DNA of 64,000 bases from Galaxea fascicularis (taxonomy: Eukaryota > Cnidaria > Anthozoa > Scleractinia > Euphylliidae). The stretch lies in the NCBI GenBank assembly GCA_948470475.1, contig OX419339.1, forward strand, positions 13,995,863-14,059,862, written 5' to 3'. Position 1 is the stretch's first letter. Each line of letters starts with the position of its first letter. The position numbers and the translations under genes were made by a program. Below the pieces are notes generated by a model, which was not told the origin of the DNA, ran no database searches, and worked only from the letters and a program-made list of their open reading frames with translations. Below, piece after piece: positions 24,001 through 36,000 of this stretch.

Positions 24001-27000
24001 TGCAAATGGAGGTTGGGTGCTCAAGGATCTGGGGACTGGTACCAAAGACCGACCCAACCCCTGGTTGGTGGAACACCCCATAAGCCTGCCCTACCAGCAA
24101 CCCAGCCACGAGCCCCGCTCACCATGCCAAAAGGACCTCCGGGTTGGACAACCTGGAGCAATGGGGGCTCGTGGCCACTCTGCCACAGCCCCCCAAGGGA
24201 CCAGACCTGAGGCACCCAACTCCAACTAAAGTGAAGACAATGCAATACCTGCTAAACCAACTGACTGGACAACTGGGTCAGAATGCTAGTAGTTATACAG
24301 ATATACCGTTGGTAAGCATCACTCGACCACCGGCCTAAAGTCTTGATGAGGTGATCTGGGATTCCCGAGAAGCAGCTGTAGTGGCCGCACCAATCCGGAA
24401 GCTGTTACCCGAGTAAGAACCATGATACCCGAATTAGAATTAGAGTAAGTGGCAAATGTTTACGAGTAGGCAGAGAAGGTACCGCTTTGTTCCGTGCTAT
24501 TCATAACATTTGAGGTAAGTTCTTAATCAAAGTAGGCGACAAAATCATGTGAAGTAGACGGCGAGTTTCGCCGGCCGCCGGCCCTTATTGAAAACACTGC
24601 TGAGTCAAGGGACGCCTATCCGCAAAGCAAAACAGCGGCCCTGGATAAGGGCCCCGCAAAGCCAGGAAGTTACCAAGGGCCGCCACAGGGCAAATAACAC
24701 TGTTACCACGACACAGCCAATGCTGAAGGGGTCAATCTAAAAGAGGTTAATGTGGACTCTAAAACAAGTAGGATCCACCAACGCATCAGCTTGTACATCA
24801 CTAACCGCTAGATGGATACTGGGGTCAAATGGGGAATTAGTGGTGAACTCGCCTGCACGCAAGAAACCAAAAAAACCAAGGCAACACACTGCCCAGAGCA
24901 TGACATGGTCATGGCACTTGAGGTCTAAGTAACGCTGAATGATCTGCAGGAGGTCAATCGTAATCGGAAGGCGAGACAGGGGAGGCGAACCCTGAACACA
25001 CTTTATAGCCCTCAATAATTGCTGCAGCTGCAGACAATTGACCAGGGGATCAGGTAAACCATTGTGAATGAAGGGACCGCACTGCACTGAGGTACACCTG
25101 GATGGATGAGTGGTGATGGTTATCGGCCAACAATGACGCAAAACGCATGACTGATTGTTCATTGGCTGGCACAAGGGCCCCAAAAGGACTCAAAAGGTCC
25201 TACTGACGGCAGAAATCGGCATAGCGATGCTGGGCGGATAAGTAAGCCTGACGTGTAGATGGAGCAAGGCCCTGAGTGAGAAAAAACTGGCATCTTTTTG
25301 TCAGGTAACTTGCAGCGCTGTCAGGAGAGCTGGAGGAATTGGCATAGGAGCTTCCGCGGTTTAAGGGGCCAGGTGCCAAAAACGCCAAAGCTGGAAACAA
25401 GAAAGAGAATCCACAACAGGGTTAGCTTTTCCCCGAACTGATGATGCTGTAAAAGAAAACGAATGGCCCACTGCCAACAAAGCCAATTAACGCAACAAAA
25501 CCATTAAGTCTGCATCTCTGGAAGTACCTGACAACAATACAGCCCCCACTGACCATTGGCCGTTGAAGATCGTCCATAGCCCAGAGAGCCTGCGGCATCT
25601 GAAGAGACTTGGAAGTCAGGGAGAGGGGCCTACACAGGCATCAAAAACAAACTAAGCCTGTCCCACCTCTGAAACAGTTCCCGTCACCAAGTCAGGTCCA
25701 GATGAAACTCCCGGTTTAGCAGAATGGGGTGGTCGTCACGCCTGAATGTACACAAGAAGTTGATCATCCGACGGAGAAATGTCCTACCCTGGGGGGCAAT
25801 CTTACAAACATGGTAGAGTTGACCGATAAGGGACCCAGCTTGCGTCCTTTGCAGAAATGCTTAGCTGACCAAGACTCTAACAGTTTAATGATCCTATATT
25901 TCTTCTCTAGCAGCAGCCGGGCCTGTAGTGTCATTGAGTCCAGCTCAATTCCTAGGATGGATGAGCATGAAGTGGGGCCCTCCAGTTTACTTGGGTGAAG
26001 GGGGAGGCCAAGGATGGAACACAGCTGGATGCACGCCTGCAAGTTGTAGTGACAGACTGGAGAGGCTGGCGGACCCAATGTCATAAAATCATCCAAATAA
26101 TGACGAAGGAAATCAACCCCGTAGTTGTGGGTCAGTATCCATTCGACCATGTCTGCAATGGAAGTAAAGATGTATGGAGCTGAGTGTAGACCAAAGGGAA
26201 GAGCCAAGTCCACATAATATTTATCACGCCACTTCATGCCCAGAAGGGGACGATCCTGCGGATGGATGGCCACATTGCAGCAAGCGCTCGCCACATCGAA
26301 CTTGGCCATAAGAGTTCCCCGGCCCCGAGCCATAATGTCATCGATAAAAGAATCAACAGTGTCATACTGAACTGAAAATAGAGGCTAGGGGATGCCGTCG
26401 TTGACGCTGTGACCCTCAGGAGATGAGACATCCAGAATTAAACGCCACTGACCAGGTTGGTTGTTCTTTGGGATAACCCCAAAACGGCTGATGTGCACAA
26501 CTGGGAAAGGCAAGGTAGTGAACGGGCCTGCCACCCTCCCGCACGAGACCTCTGTCTCAAGGTAAGCATCTATGACTGACAGGTGAACAAGGGCAGAATG
26601 CATGTTAGAGGAAGCTAAACACAAGGCAACTGATGATGCCAGTAAGAATGTAGGTAGCTGCTGCCTGATCAGGGTAGTCACGCAACTCAGCTTGAAACTG
26701 GGACAACTGCAATGGGGAGACTAAATGCACAGGGGCTGATGGAGAAAAAGAAGGAACTGGAACAGGACCACTGGGTGTACCCCTGGAGCCTAGACACAAC
26801 AAAGCCACTGAGCATGGCATACCATGATGTAATACAAGCAAAAAAGAGCCAACACTATATACACTATATACACAAGAAGCAACAGGAAAAATATTCCCAC
26901 TCAATAACGCTCCCTGGTTGTAATGAGGTCCGTTGTAACCCAGGTTGTAATGAGGTCTGTTGGAATACTTGTTTGTAATAAGGTCTGTTGTAATGCTGGT

Positions 27001-30000
27001 TTGTAAGGCCGTGTTCTTTGTAACCCAGTCTATAATGAGTTTCATTGTGATGCTGGTTTGTAATAAGGTCTGTTGTAATGCTGGTTTGTAAGGTCGTGTA
27101 CTTTGTAACGCAGTCTATAATGAGTTTCATTGTAATGTTGGTTTGTGTTGTCAGGTACTTTGTAACCCCAGTTTGTTATGAGGATTGTTGTAATGCTGGT
27201 TTGTAATATCAGGTAGTTTGTAACCCTAATTTGTAATGTCAGGTACTTTGTAATGCTGCTTTGTATTGAGGTTCTTTGTAATGCGAGGTACTTTCTAACC
27301 CTGGTTTGTAATGAGGCCCTGCTCATTTGTAATGTCAGGTACTTTGTAACCCTGGGTGGTAATGTCAGGTACTTTGTAAAAGTGGTTTGTAATGTCAGGT
27401 ACATTGCAATAATTGTAACCCTGGTTTGTAATGAGGTCCTTTCTAACACTGGTTTGTAATGTGAGGTACTTTCATTGTAACACTGGTTTACATTCACAAT
27501 ACTTCCACAAATTGGCTCTTCACTTGTGAAAACCTACTAATACTACGTTATGACTAAAAATGGTGATGTAATGGTAAGAAAGCCTTGGGCAGGCAGAAAT
27601 AATCAGTAATATTTTTTTGCTCACCTCGCTATATGGCAGTCTTTACCATTTTAATGATGCAGTTGAACCTCCCATTGCAACCACCTGTTGCAGTGCTTTC
27701 AATGAGATTTGAAGGAGGTGGCTACCTTGGAACAGCACCTGCTGGAGTAATATGAGAAGCCCAGAAGAATTTCAACTGAATTTATGACTTGAATGCTGTA
27801 AAATACCCACCAACTTTCAACAGAATACCTGTCAGAGCTCCAGCGGGTTCCAGGTCCTATTGAAAGCACTAAACTTTTCTGAATACTGAATGTTGGTAAT
27901 TGAACCTCTGGTATAGGGTCACTTACCATGATCACCTATTGAGCTGATGGTATGGTTTTTAACCTCCTGTAAGTGACCACTTATATTTGATGCTGATCAA
28001 CCCACTTTTCTCTGTTAATGAGAATTTATATGTAATTATCCCTTCCTTCAGCTTTTCTTCAGTTTCCATCTAATTAAGCCACTCCTTCAACTGGTATGCC
28101 AACCACTTACCTGAATTAAATAAAAATGTATTAAATATTTCTAGAAAAGCAGGAGCCAAGTATAATCAATTAATGAATTAATTACTTTATGGTCAACATT
28201 GAAAATAATTTTGCATAACAGGTTACTTGGAAAAGCAAGAAGTCACTCTTCCCGAACACTTTTTCTTTTCAGCATTAGATCAGAAGCCTCAACCAATTAT
28301 TTGATTTGCTCTTATAATTTATTTACAGGAAGTTTTAATGATAGTAAGTCAGGCCTGACATTTGTTCCATGGATGCCGTTATCAGCTAGTGACAGGCACA
28401 TTCTGTCTGTGACAGCAAGTCGTCTACAGAGCCGCAGCCCATTACTGGTATCCAAGTCTTGTGAGTTTCTTAGAGATGTTCTCTTCAAAGATTTTCCAGC
28501 AGAAATCTTCCTGCACAGACCAACTGTGCTTCAGGTGATGCACAAACCCTCCTCATTTTTAGACATATTTCAGTCAGAACTGTGTACAATTTTGTCTGAA
28601 AGACAAAAATTGTGAGAAACTTTCTTTACTCTCTCAAGTCTCTTTTAGAACTTCTGGAGGACAAGATACCCATTGGTGACAACATCAGTCTTGTTCTTGG
28701 AGCAATACAGTGCTTGTGTGACTTGAGTGAACATCTTTGTGCAAGGCTTATGTCAGTGTCTGATCCCATACTGTTCTGTCCTGATCAAGGTTTGTATGCT
28801 TTGAGATGAAGGAATGAAAAATCAAACAAATATTTATACACAGGATTATTTTATGTATCAACTATTGCTGGTCACAAATCCTTTAAAAATGACATTTCAC
28901 TGAAAGTAGATGCAATGTTCATTTCATAAGTGTTGAATAAAGATTTTTAATTATGACATGTGTGACTAGCTCTCTTAAATTCATTGTTATTCTGATTCAA
29001 ATCATTATCTTTTCCCCTGGGCTAACAATATTAGTTTTGGTTATTTTCTAAATAATGTTCTTAGTTTCCATAGAACCCTATGTAGTTATGTGTTACTCTA
29101 TAATTCCCACTCATTTCCCTTACCTGAATCCTGTGTGTAGGATGGTTAACTTTTAATTTATTCTTTTATGTGAATCCTGCATTTGTAGGCAGTAAATTTA
29201 CTCCCTAGCTGTATGTGTCTCTCTGGAGCTACATTTATTATTAAAATACGACATGTCTGCCCAGTTTAGTTAAGTTGGTTTTAGTAGTCAGTTGAGCATA
29301 TTGATTCAAGTTCTCATAAGCAGACTAAAGACTAGTCCACAGTCCTGTTACTTGTTCCCATTTTTGCTGTTTATTTTTTCGTTGTTTTTATTTTGATAAA
29401 CTTTTCCTCAAATCTGTGGTTTCCTACATTAATTTTTTGACAAACTGACACCTGCAACAAAGGAGGCCATAGGTCTTGGGCTACTGGGAAGCTACCTCTG
29501 TGCATTTTTTTCTGCAAATCACTTAGAACATCCAAGTGGCTATCAGTAATGTTACATAAAAATAATAGCCTTTTTCAGATGGGTGACACAAGTTAATAGG
29601 AGATACATGACTGCAAAAATGAATAATATTGTTTGCTTTATTTCACAGACTGTTGGAAACACAGACACATCACAGTATCCTTAGAAACCAAGAACCAAAC
29701 AACTGATGATCAGCTGGCAGATGGCAGAGAAACTGGAGATGGAGGAGTTGAAAGGTGAGTGAATTTGCCATGCTAGACTAGAGCAGTCCTTTTGGGATCT
29801 GGTGTTAGTTTTGTTTACTTTGCCACGCATTTCACTGACTGATTTTGATTGCTAGCTTGATAAAGTGCATGCCAAGGATCTATGTAGGGAAATAATTTTT
29901 TGTGTTACAGGTGGTTTTGTTTTGACACACCCCCTCCCCCCCCCCCCTTCATAATCATGACACCTTTGCCATCTTGAGTGATGAGTTCACTAATTAGTCA

Positions 30001-33000
30001 GGATAAAATTATGCATCATTCGGCCTCCCTCCTGCTCTATGAATGGGATAATTTCACACGTACTATACTACTGTGGTCGCAAGTCCTCATGTGCTGTTGT
30101 TCTTATTAGTGATGAGCACTCAAGTTCCAATCTGTCTGATACCAAGGCCTCCCAGGGCAGTGATGATGACGAAGATGAGATAGTAACAGAAGCTCTACAG
30201 TTCAACCAGTTGTCTTTAGAGGAGTTTTGCATGATTCTACTCTCCAGAGTTCTACCTGTGTTTAAAGGTTCCTTGAGCATTAATTCAGCCATCATCGAAT
30301 CTTCCATCAATTTGCTGTATGAAGTCTTGAATTTGATGAAGAACATTTTCTCTGCTGATCTTTGGCAATGTGGCTCACAGTTAAATGTACTCATGGTGAG
30401 GGATCATCTGTGATGGCTGTTGATTACCAATAAGTCGTTTTTGTATCTCTGCATTGATTTGTTTATGAGAAGTGTCTTTTACATGGCTCATCATTATTAG
30501 TTATGTTGTAACTTGATTTCTTTCAGGCAACATCACTTACAAGTATCATGAAGAGCTTAGGGGAGAGTATAGTACACCATATCAAGTATTACCTTAAACT
30601 ATTTCATGATGAAAGCAAAGACAGGGATGTGAAGCTATTAAAGCACAAACTACCAATACACCGAATGACAGTTGTGAATCTTGCAACATTTCTGATGCAA
30701 TTCCTGGAAAGCTTGGTTCCCCTGGAAATGGTAAGGTCAAATACTGTATGATCACGAGGTGGTCATGATGATGATGATGATGCCAGTGCTGATGGGTGAT
30801 AGTAATGGTGGTGCTGACAGGAAAGAAAATAACTGAAGATTTTGTTGCTCTACAATATACTCTCTTCATTTGCAGGATTTCTCCAATAATCTAGGGTAGC
30901 ACAATTAATAACAGATTTCATAATAATTAAATGACATTGGATTCCATACATTATATTTTTTGTGCAGTCTCTTAAGGTGGTTCCTTCTGAGGTAACAACA
31001 GTTATGTGGCTGCTGTCCATGGATGGCCTTCTGGCGACGACTCATAATCACCTTCAACCAACAGCAATGAAATACCTGGAGGTCCTGGATTCATATTCAC
31101 ATACACTGAGTCTTTTCACTCAAGATATCTGCCAGTCAATGGTCAAAACCTGCAAGTTCTTAAAGGCTTGTAGAGTCAAGGTATAGTGACTTTTTGGTTT
31201 TTATGTAATGGATAGAGATATGCCTGTTGATTGATTCTTATATATATGTGTTGTGCCGCGTTGCACTGTAAACACATCGAAGTGGTGGAACAGAGAATTA
31301 ACTCTGGAGTGTAAATTAAAGTGCTAATAGAAACCCATGAAAAACCCACTGGGCGTTAGCCCTAGTAAAGGGTATCAGGGAACCACACGAGGCAAAGAAA
31401 AAATTCTTATGACCTCGGTGGGAATCGAACCCACGATCCGGAGGTCGTGGGTTCGATTCCCACCGAGGTCATAAGAATTTTTTCTTTGCCTCGTGTGGTT
31501 CCCTGATACCCTTTACTAGGGCTAACGCCCAGTGGGTTTTTCATGGGTTTCTATTAGCACTTTAATTTACACTCCAGAGTTAATTCTCTGTTCCGCCACT
31601 TCGATTGATTCTTATAGTCAGTCTCTTAGTCTCTTATATGTCAGTCTCAAGGTATAATGTCTTAATAGTTTGGTGCCATCAACATCAACAACTACAGCAT
31701 CTGATAATTATGTTCAGCAGTTTGGTTTAGTACTGATGGGAGGTGTCTGTTACTGATCCCTTTATTACAAGTTTATGTAAATGAGGTGCATGTATGGTGC
31801 TTCACCAAGTTCATGACAGCATTTCGAGCTTATTTCAATTCACCTTGGTCCTCTCTGCAATTGTCTAGTAACTGCAGTTATTGGTAATTACAGATCACAT
31901 TTGCAGACATCCTTCTGGAAGCTGGTTCTCTAGCCCACTTGTGATTGCACATACACATAGAGAAATGTACTCCATAAGACAACCAATTTCAAGTTGGTGG
32001 TAGAATTCTGTAGTGATAATAAGTTTGCAGCTGTATTAGCATGGTCATTGTATTGTTAATGTGCCACCTTCTGGTAATTCATTCCCTGAACACCTTGCAG
32101 TCATCTTTATTGACTCTTGGTGCTAACTATTAGAATACCTCCACAAAACATAAACCAGCTGTATGTTGTAACACTGTAACGTCTTTCTGACAATACAATA
32201 CATGTGTGTTGTAAATGAAAACAATCAAATGACAGGTTCAGTGGTTGTAATAATGCCTACATATTCATGCCCCACATTGATGATTAAAATTTACATTTGA
32301 ATGTGAATGTGGGAGCACTTGTCAACATTAGGCGTTTGTTTTGATTTTCCGAAGGAATTAGGGGGCTCTCTGAAAGAAGTGTCAGACCTAATACAAGCTT
32401 CTGTGCCGAGCCTGTCCTATCACAAGCACATGCAATTCATCTGTGAGGCTTTAACAATCTGTAGTAAGGTCTGCAATCCATTAACTGTGGCAGATGAAAG
32501 AGCAATTTCAGCTTGCAGAGAGACAGTGCTCCAATTACTTGCTCACCCTGATGATGATGTCAGATGGCAAGCTTACAAGGTTTCCTTGGATCTGGTGAAG
32601 GAAGCCTTTAGTATCAGTCACGTAACGGAACCCATGTCTACAGTCTGCCAAAAAGCTTTGTTTCTGTTTAACAGGGCTGTGTTGCATCAGATCTGCTGCT
32701 TTGGTATCTATGATGAAAACAGAAAGGTTAGTTTTTCACAAAAATATGTTCTGCTGTATTTTCTCAGAGAACCAAGGAACTCCATAGTATTGGTTTGGAA
32801 TACATTATATAAAAATGACATCAATATATTGGCACTAATGGGAGCACATTAATGAACTCTGATATGCAGAGGTTGAGAGGCTTTCCAATTGACCCTCCTA
32901 AGATTGACCATGCTTAATTTCTCCTTATGAACACAAAGTTCAATTACCACTTCATTACACCCATTTTGAATCACACATTTTTTTTGTCAATATTAATATT

Positions 33001-36000
33001 TATTTACTTTTCACTTCAGGAAAACCAGTTTTGAATTTTGATTGGCTTAAAAAAGGATGTGAGTTAGAGCAAAAAATGGTGCAATTTGGGAATAAATTAC
33101 ACTGTTGGGAGCCAATCAGATTTCATGAATGACAAGTGATTTCAAAATGGGTGTAATAAATTTATTTATTTATTTATTTATTTATTTATTAAAGATATTT
33201 TATACTGACAGGTTAGTGATATAGCAGTAGAGTTGATTACCACTCTGTTGCTTGGAAGATTGAGTATGAGTGGAGAAATGTGGAAGAAGCTACTAGATGG
33301 ACTGATAGCATCTTTTCCTCAACTGCAAGGATGTGTTTTAGTTGATCCAGCTCTGGATCAGTGCATACTAGAGCTTGTAGCAACACAAGGCGCTACAGGT
33401 CGACATGTTACTGCGGAGGGGGACATCATCACTCTGCCAAGACTGGAAAGACTGAGGGGCGCATTGCGCCTCATGTTTGTAAAGGATGCTAAACTTCAGA
33501 GCAAGGCTTTTGAATCAGTCATATGGAATCTCACAAATGAGGCCAGTGAAGGGAAAAAACCAAGTTTGATAGATGGAATGCACGCAGAGAATGGCGCGGA
33601 TTTATTTACTGTAGATAAGATTACCACTGCTGTTCACGCACATGGCCCAGTGTCTCACACAAGTATGGATAACACGGAAGTTCTTAACCTTCAGTCAATA
33701 TTGTCCTCATCAGCCATGGATACTGCATTGAGGAAGTCATCAGCTCAGCAGCTAGCAATTGTTCTACAAGGTATGCTTGGTGCTTGTTGCGCACATAGTT
33801 TTTTTCTTGAGAACGTTGTGAATACTTTTGCTCAGACATGCATGATGATTTGCATAAGACATACATAATTATTCTGATGAATGTGTAGGAATAAAATGTG
33901 GAGAGATTACCACTGTAAGTTCATCAACAGCCAGTTCAGTTCTGCCTAAACAAGAACGTCTGATTGAAAATGAAAATAAGCAAAATTTGACTTTTCCTTC
34001 ACGTGCTACAGCAAGCATAGGCATTAGAATACAACCACCTGGCTTTGTCCTTTTGGTGTTCAGGTAGTTGTTTCATTTGTTTTATCAGATCCACAGTGGC
34101 ATGAGCCATTGCTGCAGGAACATGTAGATGAAATCTGTGTGTCCATTCTTCAAGAAATTATGGAACAAGACGGTCCTCTGCACTCTCTGACCACACCCAG
34201 TCCAAGGGTGGAGCTTGTTCCTCCTTGTCTGACCATGCTGAGGTTGTTAGCTGAATACAGTGCTGCCTGTAGGCACAAGCTGGCGACAAAGTACTCCACA
34301 TACACTCTGATCACGAGGTAAAATAACGAAGCACTTGGAATACACATCTGTACATTGCCAGTAAAGGGGTGTGTGGTAATTTCAATGATGTAGCTCAAGA
34401 TGTACTATTATTATTAAGGAAAGTGAGTTATAGGAGCAGATTTACGTTGGCAAAGGACAAATATCTTAGCCCATACGTAGGACCTCTGATAGTGGGTATA
34501 CTTACAGTGGTGTTGAAGATGGCATTGAAAATACCATTGAGATACTTGTGGATAGTTTTAAGGAAAGTGTGTTGTAGGAGCAGTTTTAGGTTGGCAAATG
34601 GCAAACATGTTAGCCCATAAGTGGGAAATCTGATTGTGGGTATACTTACAGTGGTGTTGAGGATGGTATTGAAATATATTTATTGAGAGGAAGGACTGAA
34701 GGACTTTCTATTTCAAAGCCAAGGGAGGCAACAAGTTGGCCTTGAACAAGTTAGTACAATTTGGCTCACCTCTAACAGAATTGATACTTTGCTCTGCAAC
34801 TTGTTGACTATATTGACAAAAACGGTCTGTGTGAAGTTTTTCAATCTGCCTACCTTGCTAACCATAGCACCGAAACGGCTCTTATCAGGTTCTACAATGG
34901 TATTGCTATGTCCATTGACAATCGAAAATCAGTTGTTTTGGTTCCATTGGATTTGTCAGCTGCCTTCGATACAGTTGATCATTCTTTTCTGCTTTCAAGA
35001 TTATCTGCCCGTTTTGGCATTTGTGTCCTGATACTGGACTGGTTTTGTTTATATTTGTCTGATCGTACACAGTACGTCAGAATCCAAGATGTCACTTGAG
35101 ATGTGCATGCGTTACCTTGTGGAGTGCCTCAGTTCCGTGTTGGGTCCCTTGCTATATTCTTTGTATGCCTCCCGTAAGGTGATATTGCAAGATCTCATGA
35201 TCTGTCTTATCACTTTTATGCTGATGCTTTTGAAACTTCATCGCCTTGAGGATTTGTCAACATGTAAATCTGCTCCTGAAGACTGCCTTAAAGATATTGA
35301 CCTTTGAATGATAGAAAACAAGCTGAAACTGAACTGCGGGAAGACTGAAATTGCAGTATTCTTATTCTCATATCGCCCACGTTCTGTGTTAAATAACCTG
35401 GTGATTGCCTCTGACACTATAGACTATTCAACTACTACTAAAAATATTGGGGTTATTTTTAATAACTCTCTATCGATGGTACCGCAGGTTACTGCTGTAT
35501 GCAGTCTTCTTCTTCTTCTTTTTTTTTTTTTTCATCTACGCAATATTTCTAAACTTCGCAAGTTTCTTTCTCATGATACATGCAAAACTATAATTCATGC
35601 CTTTGTACAGCAAGGATCGACTATTGTAACTCGCTGCGTTACGGTCAGCTTAAATGTAACTTAAGACGTTTGCAAAGTGTCCTAAATAGTGCTGCTAGAC
35701 TTATTCACCTTACTAGTAGACATGAACGTATTAAGTCGTTGCTTATGCAACTTCTTTGGTTACCTATTGAACATAAGATAACTTTCAAAATTGCGGTGAT
35801 CACATTTAAGGCAATTCATGTTGCTGCCATTAATTGTATTACTGATCTTGTCAAACCTTATACACCTGGTAGACTTCTTAGATCCTCTAATCAATTGTTA
35901 CTTTCTAAACCTAAATTTAATCTTAAGACTTATGGTGGCCTGTCTTTTACTATAGCTGCACCCTCTGTTTGGAATGCATTTCCATTCTAGCTTAGATCTT

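Noticed and set aside
23423..24338. Several 60- to 151-codon frames on both strands
   Set aside because: They overlap the direct repeats next to the DIRS remnant, contain no domain and contradict one another.
26900..27495. CRISPR-like array
   Set aside because: The repeats are degenerate, adjacent and without regular unique spacers, and the DNA is from an animal. It is a minisatellite.
26605..27497. Long minus-strand frames rich in repeated Leu, Gln and Thr
   Set aside because: Over 26900-27495 they translate the minisatellite. Only the part below about 26830 is DIRS protein.
31400..31470. tRNA gene suggested by GGGTTCGATTCCCACC
   Set aside because: Only the T-arm is present and the sequence turns back on itself. 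No acceptor, D or anticodon arm can be drawn.
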